From: Bubalus kerabau
Taxonomy: Eukaryota; Chordata; Mammalia; Artiodactyla; Bovidae
Direction of reading: 5' to 3'
DNA length: 64,000 bases
NCBI RefSeq assembly: GCF_029407905.1
Contig: NC_073624.1
Coordinates: 2,492,501 to 2,556,500, forward strand
A program made the translations under genes and the position numbers. The notes beneath the pieces are model-generated. The model saw only the letters and a program-made list of their open reading frames with translations, was not told where the DNA came from and made no database searches. Of the stretch, positions 1 through 10,720 are shown piece by piece. Every line of letters begins with the position of its first letter. Positions within the stretch are counted from its first letter, which is position 1.

Positions 1-7
1 GAGAACA

Positions 8-55
8 AACATTTATGGAGCCTTGCATTGGTGCCAGGCATGACGCACGTGCTAT
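8..55 (+). mobile_element. Possible L2/MIR3-like fragment
   Basis: An AACATTTATGGAGC...GTGCCAGGCATG pattern resembles the 'ACATTTATTGAGCACCTACTATGTGCCAGGCA' type ending shared by several old mammalian LINE/SINE families. The match is short and diverged, and the element would continue left of the window. Confidence 0.3.
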
Positions 56-214
56 CACAAGCAGGAGTGCGGAAGCCTTTGGATTCTAAGAGCAGGGGCC
101 CCGGAGCGGGAGCGTGGAGTGGAATCCAGCTGTGCAGGCTGGACAGATGCTGACCGTGGTGCTGACGATGATGGCGGCAATGGCGGTGAAGGCAGCGGCG
201 ATGGCGGTGGCGGC

Positions 215-314
215 CACGACGGCCTCGGGGCTCGGCTCCCACGACGGCCTCGGGGCTCGGCTCCCACGACGGCCTCGGGGCTCGGCTCCCACGACGGCCT
301 CGGGGCTCGGTTCC
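215..314. repeat. 25-bp GC-rich minisatellite, 4 copies
   Basis: Four head-to-tail copies begin at 215, 240, 265 and 290. Each is exactly 25 bp and starts CACGACGGCCTCGGGG. Only the last copy differs, with GGTTCC in place of GGCTCC. Each unit contains several CpGs. The repeat keeps reading frames open on both strands and produces apparent Arg/Pro-rich proteins that I do not regard as genes. Near identity points to recent expansion. Confidence 0.95.
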
Positions 315-1364
315 CACTTGGATTGAAACCGCATGAATAATTCATAGAAAACACTTAGACAACCACTGAGCACATCGTAAGACTCAATAAACCTTAGCTA
401 TGAAAATTTCCTACTTAGAGACGGGGACTCTGGGACCCACACAGTTTTTAATGCACCCAGAGCTACTCTGAATGGGTTTCAGGGCAAGGGCTTGAACTCT
501 TGCCCCCCAAAGCCGCCTCTCCTCCCCAAATCTTTTGCCTATTTCCCAGAGACAGAGATATGAACGCATTTGTCAAGGATGTGTCTCATCAGAGGCTCAG
601 GAATTTTAAATACCATAATATCAGAAGAATATAATGGAGGAAAAATCAGTAAAAATCCATTTCCAATGCTGAGGGGTGGTGGCGTCCAGCATGGACCAGA
701 CGTCTTCAGACACTGGCAGAGGGCAAGGAGGGGAGGGCAGGGAGCTGGGAGCCTTGACCACAGTCCTGGGCTCCAGCTGGTCCTGGGATCCCAGATGAAG
801 CTTCTGCTCGTCTGAAACCATCAAGGCAGCGCTGAGAGAAGCCAAGACCCTTCCCACTCAGCACTCCACCGGGTTCCCTCTGGCTCAGCAAGCTGGCCCC
901 CAGCCTCTCCTGTAGGCTGGGAGTGACGGCGAGCTGGGGCAGCCGGGGAGAACAGCCACGTGCAAAGATGCTCTCATCCAGCGCCGCCCACCTGCCCTCT
1001 GCCTGCATGGAGGAGGGAGGCATAAGCCAGTAATTATTTTCCACTCCAGCTGTTCCCCATCCACTGGGCGTGAGGGGCGACCTTTGTGACACATCCCGCT
1101 TTCACCTGAGTGCCAGGCCCAGGTGTGCGTTCATCACCCTGGCCTCCTGTCGCTGTCTCCGTGGGCCTCCTTCGGCGCTCTGCCCTGATGCCCGAACTGC
1201 GGCGTCCCTGCCAGCCCACCTGCCACTCACACCTGTTCACATGCACCCAGGTTTCTCACTGGGCTGACACCTTGCAGGCCCAGGCCGACGTGCTCTAGCT
1301 AGAGGAAGGAAGCATGTTCTCTTTAATCCTCTGGGTTTCTCCTGGACCCCAGTCATTCTCACAT
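315..1364. other. Unique GC-rich sequence, no gene seen
   Basis: No recognised coding exon, RNA gene or repeat. Short open frames on both strands have no recognisable domain and look like chance frames in GC-rich DNA. Confidence 0.6.
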
Positions 1365-1440
1365 TTAGATAGACAGGTGGATGGAGAGATAGACAGACAG
1401 GTAAGTGTTGGTAGGTAGATAGATAACGTGTATGTAGGTA
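1365..1440. repeat. GATA/GACA/GGTA microsatellite, first part
   Basis: Degenerate tetranucleotide tract of AGAT, AGAC, GGTA and TGGA units. It is the left piece of a larger simple-repeat region that resumes at 1646 and again at 1816, after two retroposon insertions. Confidence 0.8.
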
Positions 1441-1645
1441 ATCAGTTGTGTCTGACTCTTTACGACCCCATGGACTGTAGCCCGCCAGGCTCCTCTGTCC
1501 ACGGAATTTCCCAGGCAGAAAATACTGGAGTGGGTTGCTATTTGCCCCTCCAGGGGATCTTTCTGACCCAGGAATCGAACCTGTGTCTCCTGCATCTTCT
1601 GCATTGACAGGCAGATTCTTTATCACTGAACTACCTGGGAAGCCC
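1441..1645 (-). mobile_element. Bov-tA SINE
   Basis: Read on the minus strand it runs from GGGCTTCCCAGGTAG (tRNA-Glu-derived head), through the B-box-like GGTTCGATTCC, to the Bov-A body and a GACACAACTGAT-type tail. It sits inside the GATA tract, so it inserted into an existing microsatellite. Confidence 0.9.
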
Positions 1646-1700
1646 AGATAGATGATGATAGATAGATAGATGATAGATAGAGATAGATAAATATTATATA
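1646..1700. repeat. GATA microsatellite, middle part
   Basis: AGATAGATGATGATAGATAG-type tract lying between a Bov-tA SINE and a BovB 3' end. Confidence 0.85.
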
Positions 1701-1706
1701 GATAAT

Positions 1707-1815
1707 TTGAGTTTGAGTAAATTCCAGGAGTTGGTGATTGACAGGGAGGCCTGGCGTGCTGCGGTCCATGGGGTCACGAAGAGTTGAACACGACTGAGCA
1801 ACTGAACTGAGCTGA
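1707..1815 (+). mobile_element. BovB LINE 3' end fragment
   Basis: Matches the last ~110 bp of BovB: GTTTGAGTAAA, then GGGAGGCCTGGCGTGCTGC, and the terminal ACACGACTGAGCAACTGAACTGA. It is severely 5'-truncated, as is usual for these copies. Confidence 0.9.
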
Positions 1816-1945
1816 ATTCATAGGTAATAGGTAGATGATAGGATAAATAGACAGATGCAGATAGATTCATAGATAGATGATGGATGGATAGATAAGGTAA
1901 ACAGTTTATAGACAGACAGACATACACATACACACACGCACATCA
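1816..1945. repeat. GATA/GGTA tract grading into CA-rich repeat
   Basis: Third piece of the split simple repeat: AGGT/AGAT/GGAT units, then GACA units, then ACACACGCAC near 1930-1940. Confidence 0.75.
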
Positions 1946-2539
1946 GCAGACAGGCCCAGTCCTGTTCCCAGGGCCCCCCTGCCTCCGAACCTGCTCTCCC
2001 TGGATCCTCCTCCTTCCTGTCCACACACTTGTCGCCCAGCACAAATGTCCTCACCCCCGCACTGGACTCACAAAGTCCCCTGGGGACATGAAGCTCCCCA
2101 TGGCCTCTGAACTTCCAGCCCTGGGATTCCCTTCAGCAGCTCAGCAGGCCAGACTCTTGGCGGCAGGTCTACACGGATGGCCCTCCTGTTGGCACCCTGG
2201 CCCCTGGGCTGCAGGGAGCTACCCCCGCCTCCGCCGCTCCTTCTCACCCTCAGCCCCGTTCCCCTGCCCTGGCTGCTCACCCAGGTTTGGACTCCCTGGG
2301 CTCCTGCTTCAAATGTCCAGCAGACCTCTTTCCAGTTTCCTTTTAAAAGTCCTGCTAAGATGGAAGTACGTGAAAAGGGGTAAGAGCGATGGAAGAAGGA
2401 GCCCCTGACAGGCTGACGAGACGAGAGGACATTGATACAACCTCCTGAGAAACAACTGCAGACACAGAGTCCACCCACCTGCCCATGAGAAGGGCCGCTC
2501 CGCACAGTGGGCACTGCAGATTGTGGGCACTGCACTGAG
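1946..2539. other. Unique sequence, no gene seen
   Basis: GC-rich sequence with no repeat or gene I recognise. Frames of about 100-180 codons occur on both strands but show no family features and are Pro/Gly/Arg-biased. Confidence 0.55.
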
Positions 2540-2700
2540 ACTTTCATCAGCATTACCTTATTTACTGTCCCCAACAAGCCTATCAACCAAGTCCCAGTCA
2601 TTTCCACTTATAGGTAAGAAAATTGAGGCTAAGAGAGGCCAATGAGGTGTCCCACATCGCACAGCAAGGATGGGGAGGAACATGGCTTGAATCTCGTAAC
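2540..2700 (-). mobile_element. MIR SINE (antisense)
   Basis: The order CATTACCTTATTTACTG, CATTTCCACTTATAGGTAAG, AAATTGAGGCTAAGAGAGG, CACATCGCACAGCAAGG, TTGAATCTCG matches the inverse complement of the MIR core and flanks. Confidence 0.75.
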
Positions 2701-2715
2701 TTCTGCAGGACCTGT

Positions 2716-3020
2716 TGTAGATGTTCAGTCACTAAGTCATGTCTGACTCGTGATCCCACGGACTGCCAGGCTTCCCTGTCCTTCACTGTCTCCCAGAGCT
2801 TGCTCAAACTCATGTCCACTGAGTCAGTGAAGCCATCCAACCGTCTCATCCTCTGTCGTCCCCCTCTTCTCCTGCCCTCAGTCTTTCCCAGCATCAGGGT
2901 CTTTTCCGATGAGTTGGCTCTTTCACATCGGGTGGCCCAAGTATTAGGGCTTCAGCCTCAGCATCAGTCCTTCCAGTGAGCACTCAGGGTTGAGTGCCTT
3001 TGGGACTGAAGGGCTTGTGG
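2716..3020 (-). mobile_element. BovB 3' region (ART2-like)
   Basis: Antisense BovB 3' end: TTCAGTCACTAAGTCATG, GCCAGGCTTCCCTGTCCTTC, CTCATCCTCTGTCGTCCCC, CTTTCCCAGCATCAGGGTC and GTATTAGGGCTTCAGC all follow the known order. The boundary near 3020 is soft because similarity fades. Confidence 0.85.
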
Positions 3021-3873
3021 TCCACCGCGAACAGCCTGGAGTGCGGAGGTCATGACCCCTCCACAGGTTGCTCCTCTGCCCTCTGGCTTCCTGGACTCAG
3101 AAATGCAACCCCTTACTGCCCTTCAGAACGTCTTACTCCTCCTGCGCCTCCCATGAGCCACTTTCCTAGGTAGACAGAATGTGGGTAGCCTTCCCTTTGG
3201 CATGGGAGCACAGTTCCTTCTGGAGCCAGATCGGGGCTCCGGGAAGCCAGGTGGGGAGTCCGTACTCACCCTAGGGGCTGGGACGCAGGGGCAGCGACTC
3301 CAGCAGACCAGCCTGGAGCAGAGAGCAACGTCTGCCTGAGGACAGAGGCAGAGAGGGTTTTCTTTTTTTTCCTTTTATTTACTCATCTTTCCTAAAGTAA
3401 ACATTTAATTAAAATTGTGATTAGATTTCATCTGTAAATATATTAGTGTGCCTCTCTAAAAGAAAGGTCGTTTTAAGCATATCCACAGTAGCATCTCATA
3501 TCCAATAATATGTTTCAATTTGACCAACTAGCTACAGTTTTAATTTTGTTAGTTTGAATTTGAATCCAGGTAAAATCTATATTTAGAGACTGGTCCATGC
3601 GTCTCCAAAAACTTTTTTTTTTTTTGGATCCAAAGATCTGCCACCCCACCCTCCTTCGTTCACAGTGTTTTGGGGAAAGAAATTGGGTTTACTTTCCTGG
3701 AGCTCTTTCTGAGTCTGGATTCTGATGATAAATGCGTCTCCCTGGCCCCGAGGCTCTCGTGAAGCTGGAGTTAGATTTTGAGGCTTGATATCAGATTGGG
3801 TTTTCATTTCTGGCAGGAGGATTTCACACGCGGGGCTGGGCCGGGCTTCCATCGGGGACGCTGGCGTCTGCTG
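3021..3873. other. Unique sequence with an AT-rich patch
   Basis: GC-rich to ~3355, then an AT-rich patch (~3360-3600) ending in a T-run near 3610-3622, then mixed sequence. I see no gene. The AT-rich patch may be an old, unrecognised repeat. Confidence 0.5.
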
Positions 3874-4095
3874 CGTGTGTTCATGCTCTGCCGCTGCCGA
3901 CTCTTGGTGACCCTACGGACTGTAACCCACCAGGTTCCTCTGTCTGTGGGATTTTCCAGGCAAGGATACTGGAGTGGGTTGTCATTTCCTTCTTCAAGGG
4001 CTTACTGACCCAGGGATCGAATCCGTATCTCTTGTGTCTCCTGCACTGGCAGGCGAGTCCTTTACCATGAGCGTCACCTGGGAAGCCCCTCCAGT
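3874..4095 (-). mobile_element. Bov-tA SINE with possible target duplication
   Basis: Antisense Bov-tA: CGACTCTTGGTGACCC, CCAGGCAAGGATACTGGAG, GACCCAGGGATCGAATCC, ending CACCTGGGAAGCCC. GTCTGCTG occurs at 3866-3873 and 4096-4103 and may be the target-site duplication. Confidence 0.88.
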
Positions 4096-4129
4096 GTCTG
4101 CTGGGTATTTCTTTTTCTCATTTTAGCAA

Positions 4130-4910
4130 CCGTTGATGATCATAGCAAGCCCATTAATCCACGAAGGGTTGAAAATAATGTCATTCTAATTCTAACATTA
4201 ATTCTTTACTTAACAGCTACAATATTTTTATCCCAAGAAACCTCCCATTTCACCTATCTCTTCACCCAGAAGTCAAATTCTTATATGCAAAGCAGGGATA
4301 AATACTTATTTCTTTCCCTTTATTTAGCAATTTTCAAAATAATGAGTAGGAACCCGACATACTCCAGCAGTGACCAGTGTTCCATGTTAATACAGACTCA
4401 AGGATTTAAACACAGTCATCGTGGTCCATCCATCAGAGTTCATCAGTTTAATGATGCCAAAATTGCCCCGTCTTCACTTATGAGCACCTCTTCAAGCTTA
4501 GCTCTGAGTCCTTTCTTCCCCCTCTATTCTTTTTCTTTTTTAAGGATTTTTAAAAATTGCAGTGAAATACACACGCCATGAGACTTCCCACCGGAACCAC
4601 CTTCCAGTGGGCATTTGGTGGCACAGCCACAGTGCTGCATAAAGTCCCCGGACCTAGGTCCAGAACTGGCATCATCCCAAACAGATCTGCGCCTAAATGC
4701 TCTTAACACGTCTATTCAAAACACCCCAAAGGTGGAAACAACTCAAACATCCATCCACAGACGACCGAACAGACAGCATGGGGAGCAGGCACACGATGGA
4801 ATGCGGCCCCCTAAAAAGATCGAGCTGTGGCACGTGCTGGCCATGTGGGTAACCCTGAAAACAGGCCGACATGCCAAACATATGGAAGGGCCGTCTGGTT
4901 CCTTTTGACA
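4130..4910. mobile_element. Old L1 fragments
   Basis: 4250-4535 resembles the GTGGTCCATCCATC...AGCACCTCTTCAAGCTTAG block found in old L1 3' sequences. 4715-4870 resembles the L1 3' block GTGGAAACAACTCAAACATC, with 'hundred-fold diverged' spacing after it. The pieces are diverged and the limits approximate. Confidence 0.5.
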
Positions 4911-4911
4911 G

Positions 4912-5135
4912 GCCCCCCGTCATTTTAGATGGCCCAGTGATAAAAGAATCTGCCTGCCAGTGCGGGAGATGCCAGAGACGAAGATTTGATGCCTGGGTCA
5001 GGCAGACACCCCGGAGGAGGGAATGGCAACCCTCGCCACTATTCTGGTCTGGAGAATTCCATGGACAAGGGAGCCTGGTGGGCTACAATCCTTGGGATCA
5101 CAAAGAGTCAGACACAACTGAACACAGTCACTACA
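4912..5135 (+). mobile_element. Bov-tA SINE
   Basis: Sense copy: a degraded head, then GTGATAAAAGAATCTGCC, GGAGGGAATGGCAACCC, CTGGAGAATTCCATGGAC, AAAGAGTCAGACACAACTGA. Confidence 0.88.
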
Positions 5136-5159
5136 CATTCCCGCCAGCGGTGTATGAGG

Positions 5160-6065
5160 GGCCCTGCTGCTCTGCACGCTCACCTGCGTTCAGTGTTTTG
5201 CTGATTTGCATATTTGCACTCTGATAGGTGGGTAGCGATCCCTCATTGCAGTTTTATTACATGTTTCCCTAATGGCGACAGATGTTGAATATATTTTCAT
5301 GTTTTCCATCTAAATAGCCTCTTTCACAAACTATCTCTTATGTCATTTTCTAATTGGATCTTTTTTGCTATTAGGTTTTAAGAGGTCTTTATATATGTTA
5401 GTCCTTTGTCAAACATGCAGCTTGCAAGTAATTTCTCCCACTTTATAGCGTTTCTTTTCACATTCTTTTAATGGAAAGTGAAAAAGTCGCTCAGTCGTGT
5501 CTGACTCTTTGCAACCCCATGGACTGTACTCCATGGAATTCTCCAGGCCAGAATACTGGAGTGGGTTCCCCTTCCCTTCTCCAGGGAATCTTCCCAACCC
5601 AGGGATCGAACCCAGGTCTCTCACGTTGCAGGCAGATTCTTTACCAGCTGAGCCATCTTTCACAAATCAAAGGTTTTTCATTTTGACGAGTTCCAAATTG
5701 TGAGTTCTTCCTACTACGGGTGTGCTTTTAGGGGTGAGTCTAAGAATTCCTTGCCTAGCCCTGAGTTCTGAAGATTTTCTCCTGTATTTGTTTCCCATAG
5801 GTTTCATTCAAGTCTGCAGTCCCTTTCAATGTGAACTCATATGTAAGAAACCAATTGAGTTTTTATTTGGGCTGGGTTCTGGGCTTTGCCCTGGCACCAT
5901 TGCTGAAAACATTATCTTTTCTCCATTAGCTTGCTTTTGCACTTTTGTCAAAAATCAATTGACATATCTGTGTGGACTCATTTGCGGATTCTCTGTTTGT
6001 CTTTTGGTATTCTCTGCCAATACTGGTCTTGAATACAATAGCTATTTTAAAAAACTCTTAAAATC
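5160..6065 (-). mobile_element. L1 ORF2 3' portion (antisense)
   Basis: Antisense L1: TTAAGAGGTCTTTATATATG, TTGCAAGTAATTTCTCCCAC, CATTTTGACGAGTTCC and TTGTCAAAAATCAATTGAC follow the known inverse L1 order. A Bov-tA at 5473-5660 splits it. It covers part of the same L1 interval as the sense copy starting at 6190. Confidence 0.7.
5473..5660 (-). mobile_element. Bov-tA SINE inside L1
   Basis: Antisense copy from AAAAAGTCGCTCAGTCGTG to TTTACCAGCTGAGCCATC. L1 sequence resumes on the far side, so the SINE is the younger element. Confidence 0.9.
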
Positions 6066-6187
6066 AGATGTGTGTGCTCAGTCACTTCAGTCACGTCTGA
6101 CTGTTTGTGACCCCATGAACTATAGCCAGTCCATGGAATTCTCCGGGCAAGAAAACTGGAGTGGGTTTGCCACTCCCTCTTGGAGTG
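6066..6187 (-). mobile_element. Truncated Bov-A/Bov-tA SINE
   Basis: Antisense GTGCTCAGTCACTTCAGTC, GTGACCCCATGAAC, CTGGAGTGGGTTTGCC. Only the Bov-A half is present. It lies at the junction of two oppositely oriented L1 pieces. Confidence 0.85.
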
Positions 6188-6803
6188 CATCAGAAAACAC
6201 AATCAACAGAGTGAAAAAGCAACTTCCAAGATGGGAGAGAAAGTTTGCAAATCGTGTATCTGTATGAGGTTATTATCAAAACATAAAGAACTCCCATAAC
6301 GCAACAATAACAATAAAACCAGACAACATGATCAAAAAAGTGGTCAAATATTGAATAGACATTTCTCCAAAGAAGACACACAAGTGGTCACTAAGCACAT
6401 GAAAAGATTTCCAACATCACTAATCACCAGGAAAATGTGAGTAAAAGTCACTCTGAGATGTCATCTCACACCCATTATTGTCAGAAACACAAAACACAGT
6501 ACGCGTTGGCGAGGATGTGGAGAAAGTGGAGCCCTGTGCAGTGCGGGAGATGCAACGTGGTGTAGCCGCTGCAGAACCGTGTGGAGGTCCTCAAAGAACA
6601 AAAACAGGGGTGTCCTGTGGCCCAGTGACTCTATCCGCGTGGCTACACAGAAGATTCGAAAGCAGGGTCTGGACAGGGGTCTGCACACGCGCTATACCAT
6701 GGTCATAGCAGCGTTATTCACAGAAGTCAAAAGGTGGAAATAAATAACTGTCTAGCAGCAAATGACTTGGCAGACAAAATGTGGTCTGTACGCACAATAG
6801 GAT

Positions 6804-7054
6804 GTTGTCTTTCAGTTGCTAAGTTGTGTCTGACTCTTTGCGACCCCGTGGACTGCAGCGCACGCCAGGCTTCCCTGTCCTTCACTATCTCCTGGAGTCT
6901 GCTCAAACTCATGTCCGTTGAGTCGGTGATGTCATCCAACCAGCTCATCCTCTGTCGCCCCCTTCTCCTCCTGCCCTCAATCTTTCCCAGCATCGGGGTC
7001 TTTTCCAATGAGTTGACTCTTTGCATCAGGTGGTCGAAGTATTGGAACTTCAAT
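6804..7054 (-). mobile_element. BovB 3' end nested in L1, with TSD
   Basis: Antisense BovB 3' end from TTCAGTTGCTAAGTTGTG to AAGTATTGGAACTTC. The 10-bp direct repeat ACAATAGGAT flanks it at 6794-6803 and 7055-7064 and continues the L1 reading on both sides. This gives the insertion boundaries precisely. Confidence 0.93.
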
Positions 7055-7189
7055 ACAATAGGATATTTATTACTTAGCCTTAAAAAGGAAGGAAATTCTG
7101 ACACCAGCTACAACATGTATGAAGCTTGAGGACTTATGCTAAGAGAAGCAAGCCAGTCACAAATACTAAAAGCAGACAAATACTACACA

Positions 7190-7771
7190 GTTTCACAATT
7201 TGGCACTGCAGATGGTGACTGCAGCCACGAAATTAAAAGACGCTTACTCCTTGGAAGGAAAGTCATGACCAACCTAAACAGCATATTGAAAAGCAGAGAC
7301 ATTACTTTGCCAACAAGGTCCGTCTAGTCAAGACTATGGTTTTTCCATTGGTCAGGTATGGATGCGAGAGTTGGACTGTGAGAAAGCTGAGTGCCGAAGA
7401 ATTGATGCTTTTGAACTGTGGTGTTAGAGAAGACTCTTGAGAGGCCCTTGGACTGCAAGGAGATCCAACCAGTCCATCCTAAAGAAGATCAGTTCTGGGT
7501 GTGCATTGGAAGGACTGATGCTAAAGCTGAAACTCCTATACTTTGGCCACCTGATGCAGAGAGCTGACTCATTTGAAAAGACCCTGATGCTGGGAAAGAT
7601 TGAGGGCAGGAGGAGAAGGGGACAACAGAGAATGAGATGGTTGGATGGCATCACTGACTCAATGGACATGGGTTTGGGTAAACTCCTGGAGTTGGTGATG
7701 GACAGGGAGGCCTGGTATGCTACAGTCCATGGGGTTGCAAAGAGTCAGACATGGCTGAGCGACTGAACTGA
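7190..7771 (+). mobile_element. BovB 3' end nested in L1, with TSD
   Basis: Sense BovB 3' segment (~580 bp): GGTGACTGCAGCCACGAAAT, AGCAGAGACATTACTTTGCC, GGTATGGATGCGAGAGTTGG, GCTGAGCGACTGAACTGAAC. ACTACACA at 7182-7189 and 7772-7779 is the likely duplication, lying in the L1 GATACTACAC-type site. Confidence 0.93.
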
Positions 7772-8035
7772 ACTACACAACTTCATTTATATGAGGTCCC
7801 AAGAGTAGCCAAATTCATTGAGACAGAGATAGAATGGTGGGTGCCAGGGGCTGGGTAGAGGGGACGAGGACAAGTTACTGCTTAATGGGGCAGAGTTTCA
7901 GTTTTGCAAGATGAAAAGAGTCCCAGAGATTAGCTGCACAACCCTGTGAATGTACTTAGCACTACCGAACGATGCCCTTCAGTGATTAGGATGGTGATTT
8001 CTATTCTGTATATAGCCCACCACAATCAGAAATGA

Positions 8036-10720
8036 AAATGAGTCAGGTCAGCCAATTCTTCCCACTTGATTCTTTTTCAAAATGTAAAATTTAGCAGTTT
8101 TAAGTACCTTTGCCTTTCCATATAAATTTTACAATGATCTTATCTGTATACAGGAAAAACTCTTTCCGAGACTGATGGGCATTGCATTCAACCTGTGTAT
8201 CAGTCTGGGTAAAGCTGACGTCTTCACGACATTCCTGTTGTTTAATTTCTGCCCTCGTCTTTTCTCTCTGCTCGCTGTGACTCCACTGTGCTCTCCTGCT
8301 TCCAGGTTCTTGAAGTGGGAGCTTCGATGATTATTGATCTGAGAATTTCCCTCTTTGTAACACGTGCATTCAGTGTTACCAATTTACCTCTCGTCCCCAC
8401 TTTATCTGTGCTCCACAAATTAATTCTATTTCCATCTGTGTTCAGCTCGAGTATTTGAGTTCCCTGGAGATTTTCTTCTTTGACCCATGGATTATTCAGA
8501 AGGGTGTTGTTCAGGTTTCAGATGTTCGGATGTTTGCCTGTTTTCAGTCTGTTACTCATTCTGAGTTTGACTCCACTATGGTCCGAGAGCATCCTGTGTG
8601 ATTTCAATTCTTTTAAAAGCTGTAGAAATAAATTTCATGGCCAAGGATGTGTTCTATCCTGGTGTATTGTCAATACTTCCGTGGGCACTTGAAAAGTGAA
8701 TGTATTCTGCTTTTGTTGGCTAGAGCGTCTTATAAGATCTTATTGGTTCATGGTGTTGCTGGGCTGTTTTCTGTCTTCCCGATTTTCTATATAGCTTTTC
8801 CATCAGTTGTCAAGAGAGTGCTGTGGAAGCCTCCTGTCCCAGTTGTGGTTTGTCTCTTTCCCTTCCCTATTCTAGGGGTTTTGTCTCACCGATTGTGTAG
8901 CGCTGCTGTTCACTGCGTCCAAATTGAGGGTTCTGCGTCTTCCTGGCTGTCCTTGTTCAGTCACTAAGGCATGCCCGACTCTTCGTGACCCCATGGGCTG
9001 TAGCCCAAGAATACTGGACTGGGCTGCCGTTTCCTTCTCCAGGAGATCTTCCCAACCCAGGGATCGAACTCAAGTCTCCTGTGTCTCCTGCATTGGTAGG
9101 CAGATTCTTTACCACTGCGCCACCTGGGAAGCCCCCTGTCTTCTTGGTGGACCTTAACATCATTATGTAGTGTCCCTCTCAGCCCCTGGTAATTTTCTTT
9201 GCTTTGAAACCTACTTTGCCTGATCTCAATTTGGCTACTCCTGCTTTCCTTTGATTAATGTTTACACCGTACATCTTTTTCCACCCTTCTGCTTTCAACT
9301 TGCCAGTATCATTGTATTTGAAGTGAGTTTCTTGCAGACAGCACAGGGCTGGGTCATGCTTTTTAACTCACTCCTCCACCGTCTGTATCTTAATTAGCAT
9401 ATTCATATTCATGCAATCACTGATATGTGAGAAGTTAATTCTGCAACTTTAATTCTTGTTTGCTGTTCCTCCTCTCTGGGGTTTTTTGTTTACTTCTTCC
9501 CGTCTTCCTGTGGGTTATTTGAACATCTTTTAGGATTCCATTTTGATTTATCTGTAGTGTATGAAGTACAGAAGGCTTCCCTCTCTTTACAACCCTTTAT
9601 CTCCACGGTTAATCACACATAAAATTGCCTCAAATAGCTTCTCTTCATACTTTGAGAGCCACATCAGAGACCGTTGTAATTTTGCTGCAAGCATCAGACG
9701 TAATTTATAAGACCCAGAAGGAGAAGGGAAGTCTGTGGCGCTTGCCCTCATTTCTGTTCACTGTACTCTCTTCCTTCTTGGTACTCTAAAGTCCCTTCAT
9801 AATTGTTTTCTTTTTTTCTGTTTAAAGAGCTTACTTGAGCCGTTCTTCCAGGGTCAGTCTGCTGGTGACAACCTCTCTTGGTTTTCCTTCATCTGAGATA
9901 TCTTGGCTCCCTTTCATTCTTGAGAGAGATTTTCACCGAGGATAGGATTTGGGGTTGGCAGCTCATTCCTCTCAGGATCTGAAATAGTATTTCCTTCTCA
10001 CCTCCATGGTTTCCCATGAGAAATCCACTGTTGTTCAAACTGCTTTATCTCCAAGTAATGCGTTTTTCTCGGACCACTTTCCAATTTTTCCCTTGTATTT
10101 ACCATTCAGAAGCTTAATTCTGATGCATCTTGACACAGGTCTCTTTAGGTTTATTCTGTGTGAAGTTCTTTCATCTTCTTGACTCTGTCCATGTCTGTGT
10201 CTTGACAGTTTGGGTAGTTTTCAGTCATTATTTCTGCCAGTACTTTTCAGCCCGTCCCTACTTCTCTTTTTGGGGAACAAAATAACCCAAATTTTAGACT
10301 TTTGCTATCATCCTACAGGTCCCTGAGGTTTTGTTCTTTTCTTTTCAGACAACTGTCTCTCCGATGTGCTGATTGTTTTTGTTTGTTTACTCTTAAATTT
10401 GCTTCACCTTCCGGTTCATGGATCCTCCCCTCTCCATCCCAATGTTGAACCCACCCTATCCCACGGTGCTTTTTCTTTCTGTTATATTATTCAGTTTTAA
10501 AATTCTTATTTGCTTTTCTTTATATCTCTATTTCTTCACTCTTGCTTTCTTTGTTTCATTGTTTTCAGTGTGTGTATAATTGCTCGTTGGAGCCTTTTTA
10601 TCAGGGATGCTCTCCAAGTTTTATCAGATTACTCCACCACCTCTGTCCTCTGGTGGCCGTCTTTCTCACTCAGCTTAAGATCGTCCCAATTCTTGGTCTG
10701 ACAAGTGATTTTCCAGGTGA
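8036..10720 (-). mobile_element. L1-derived block, antisense
   Basis: Long AT-rich antisense L1 text: GACCCATGGATTATTCAG, CACTATGGTCCGAGAGC, GGCACTTGAAAAGTGAATG, CCTACTTTGCCTGATC, TGTATTTGAAGTGAGTTTC, TTATTTCTGCCAGTAC. Divergence is high and more than one L1 copy may be joined here. A Bov-tA interrupts it at 8955-9136. Confidence 0.7.
8955..9136 (-). mobile_element. Bov-tA SINE inside L1
   Basis: Antisense copy from TTCAGTCACTAAGGCATG to CCACCTGGGAAGCCCC. It lacks the ~25 bp usually found between CTGTAGCCC and CAAGAATACTGG. Confidence 0.9.

Larger units (their letters stand above)
6190..8035 (+). mobile_element. L1 3' end (ORF2 terminus and 3' UTR), sense
   Basis: In order: AATCAACAGAGTGAAAAAGC, GAATAGACATTTCTCCAAAG, GTTGGCGAGGATGTGGAG, ATAGCAGCGTTATTCACAG, TTACTTAGCCTTAAAAAGG, then 3' UTR text AGAATGGTGGGTGCCAGGGG and CAGAGTTTCAGTTTTGCAAG. 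Two BovB pieces (6804-7054, 7190-7771) are nested in it. Stop codons and frameshifts throughout show it is a dead fossil. Confidence 0.88.
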
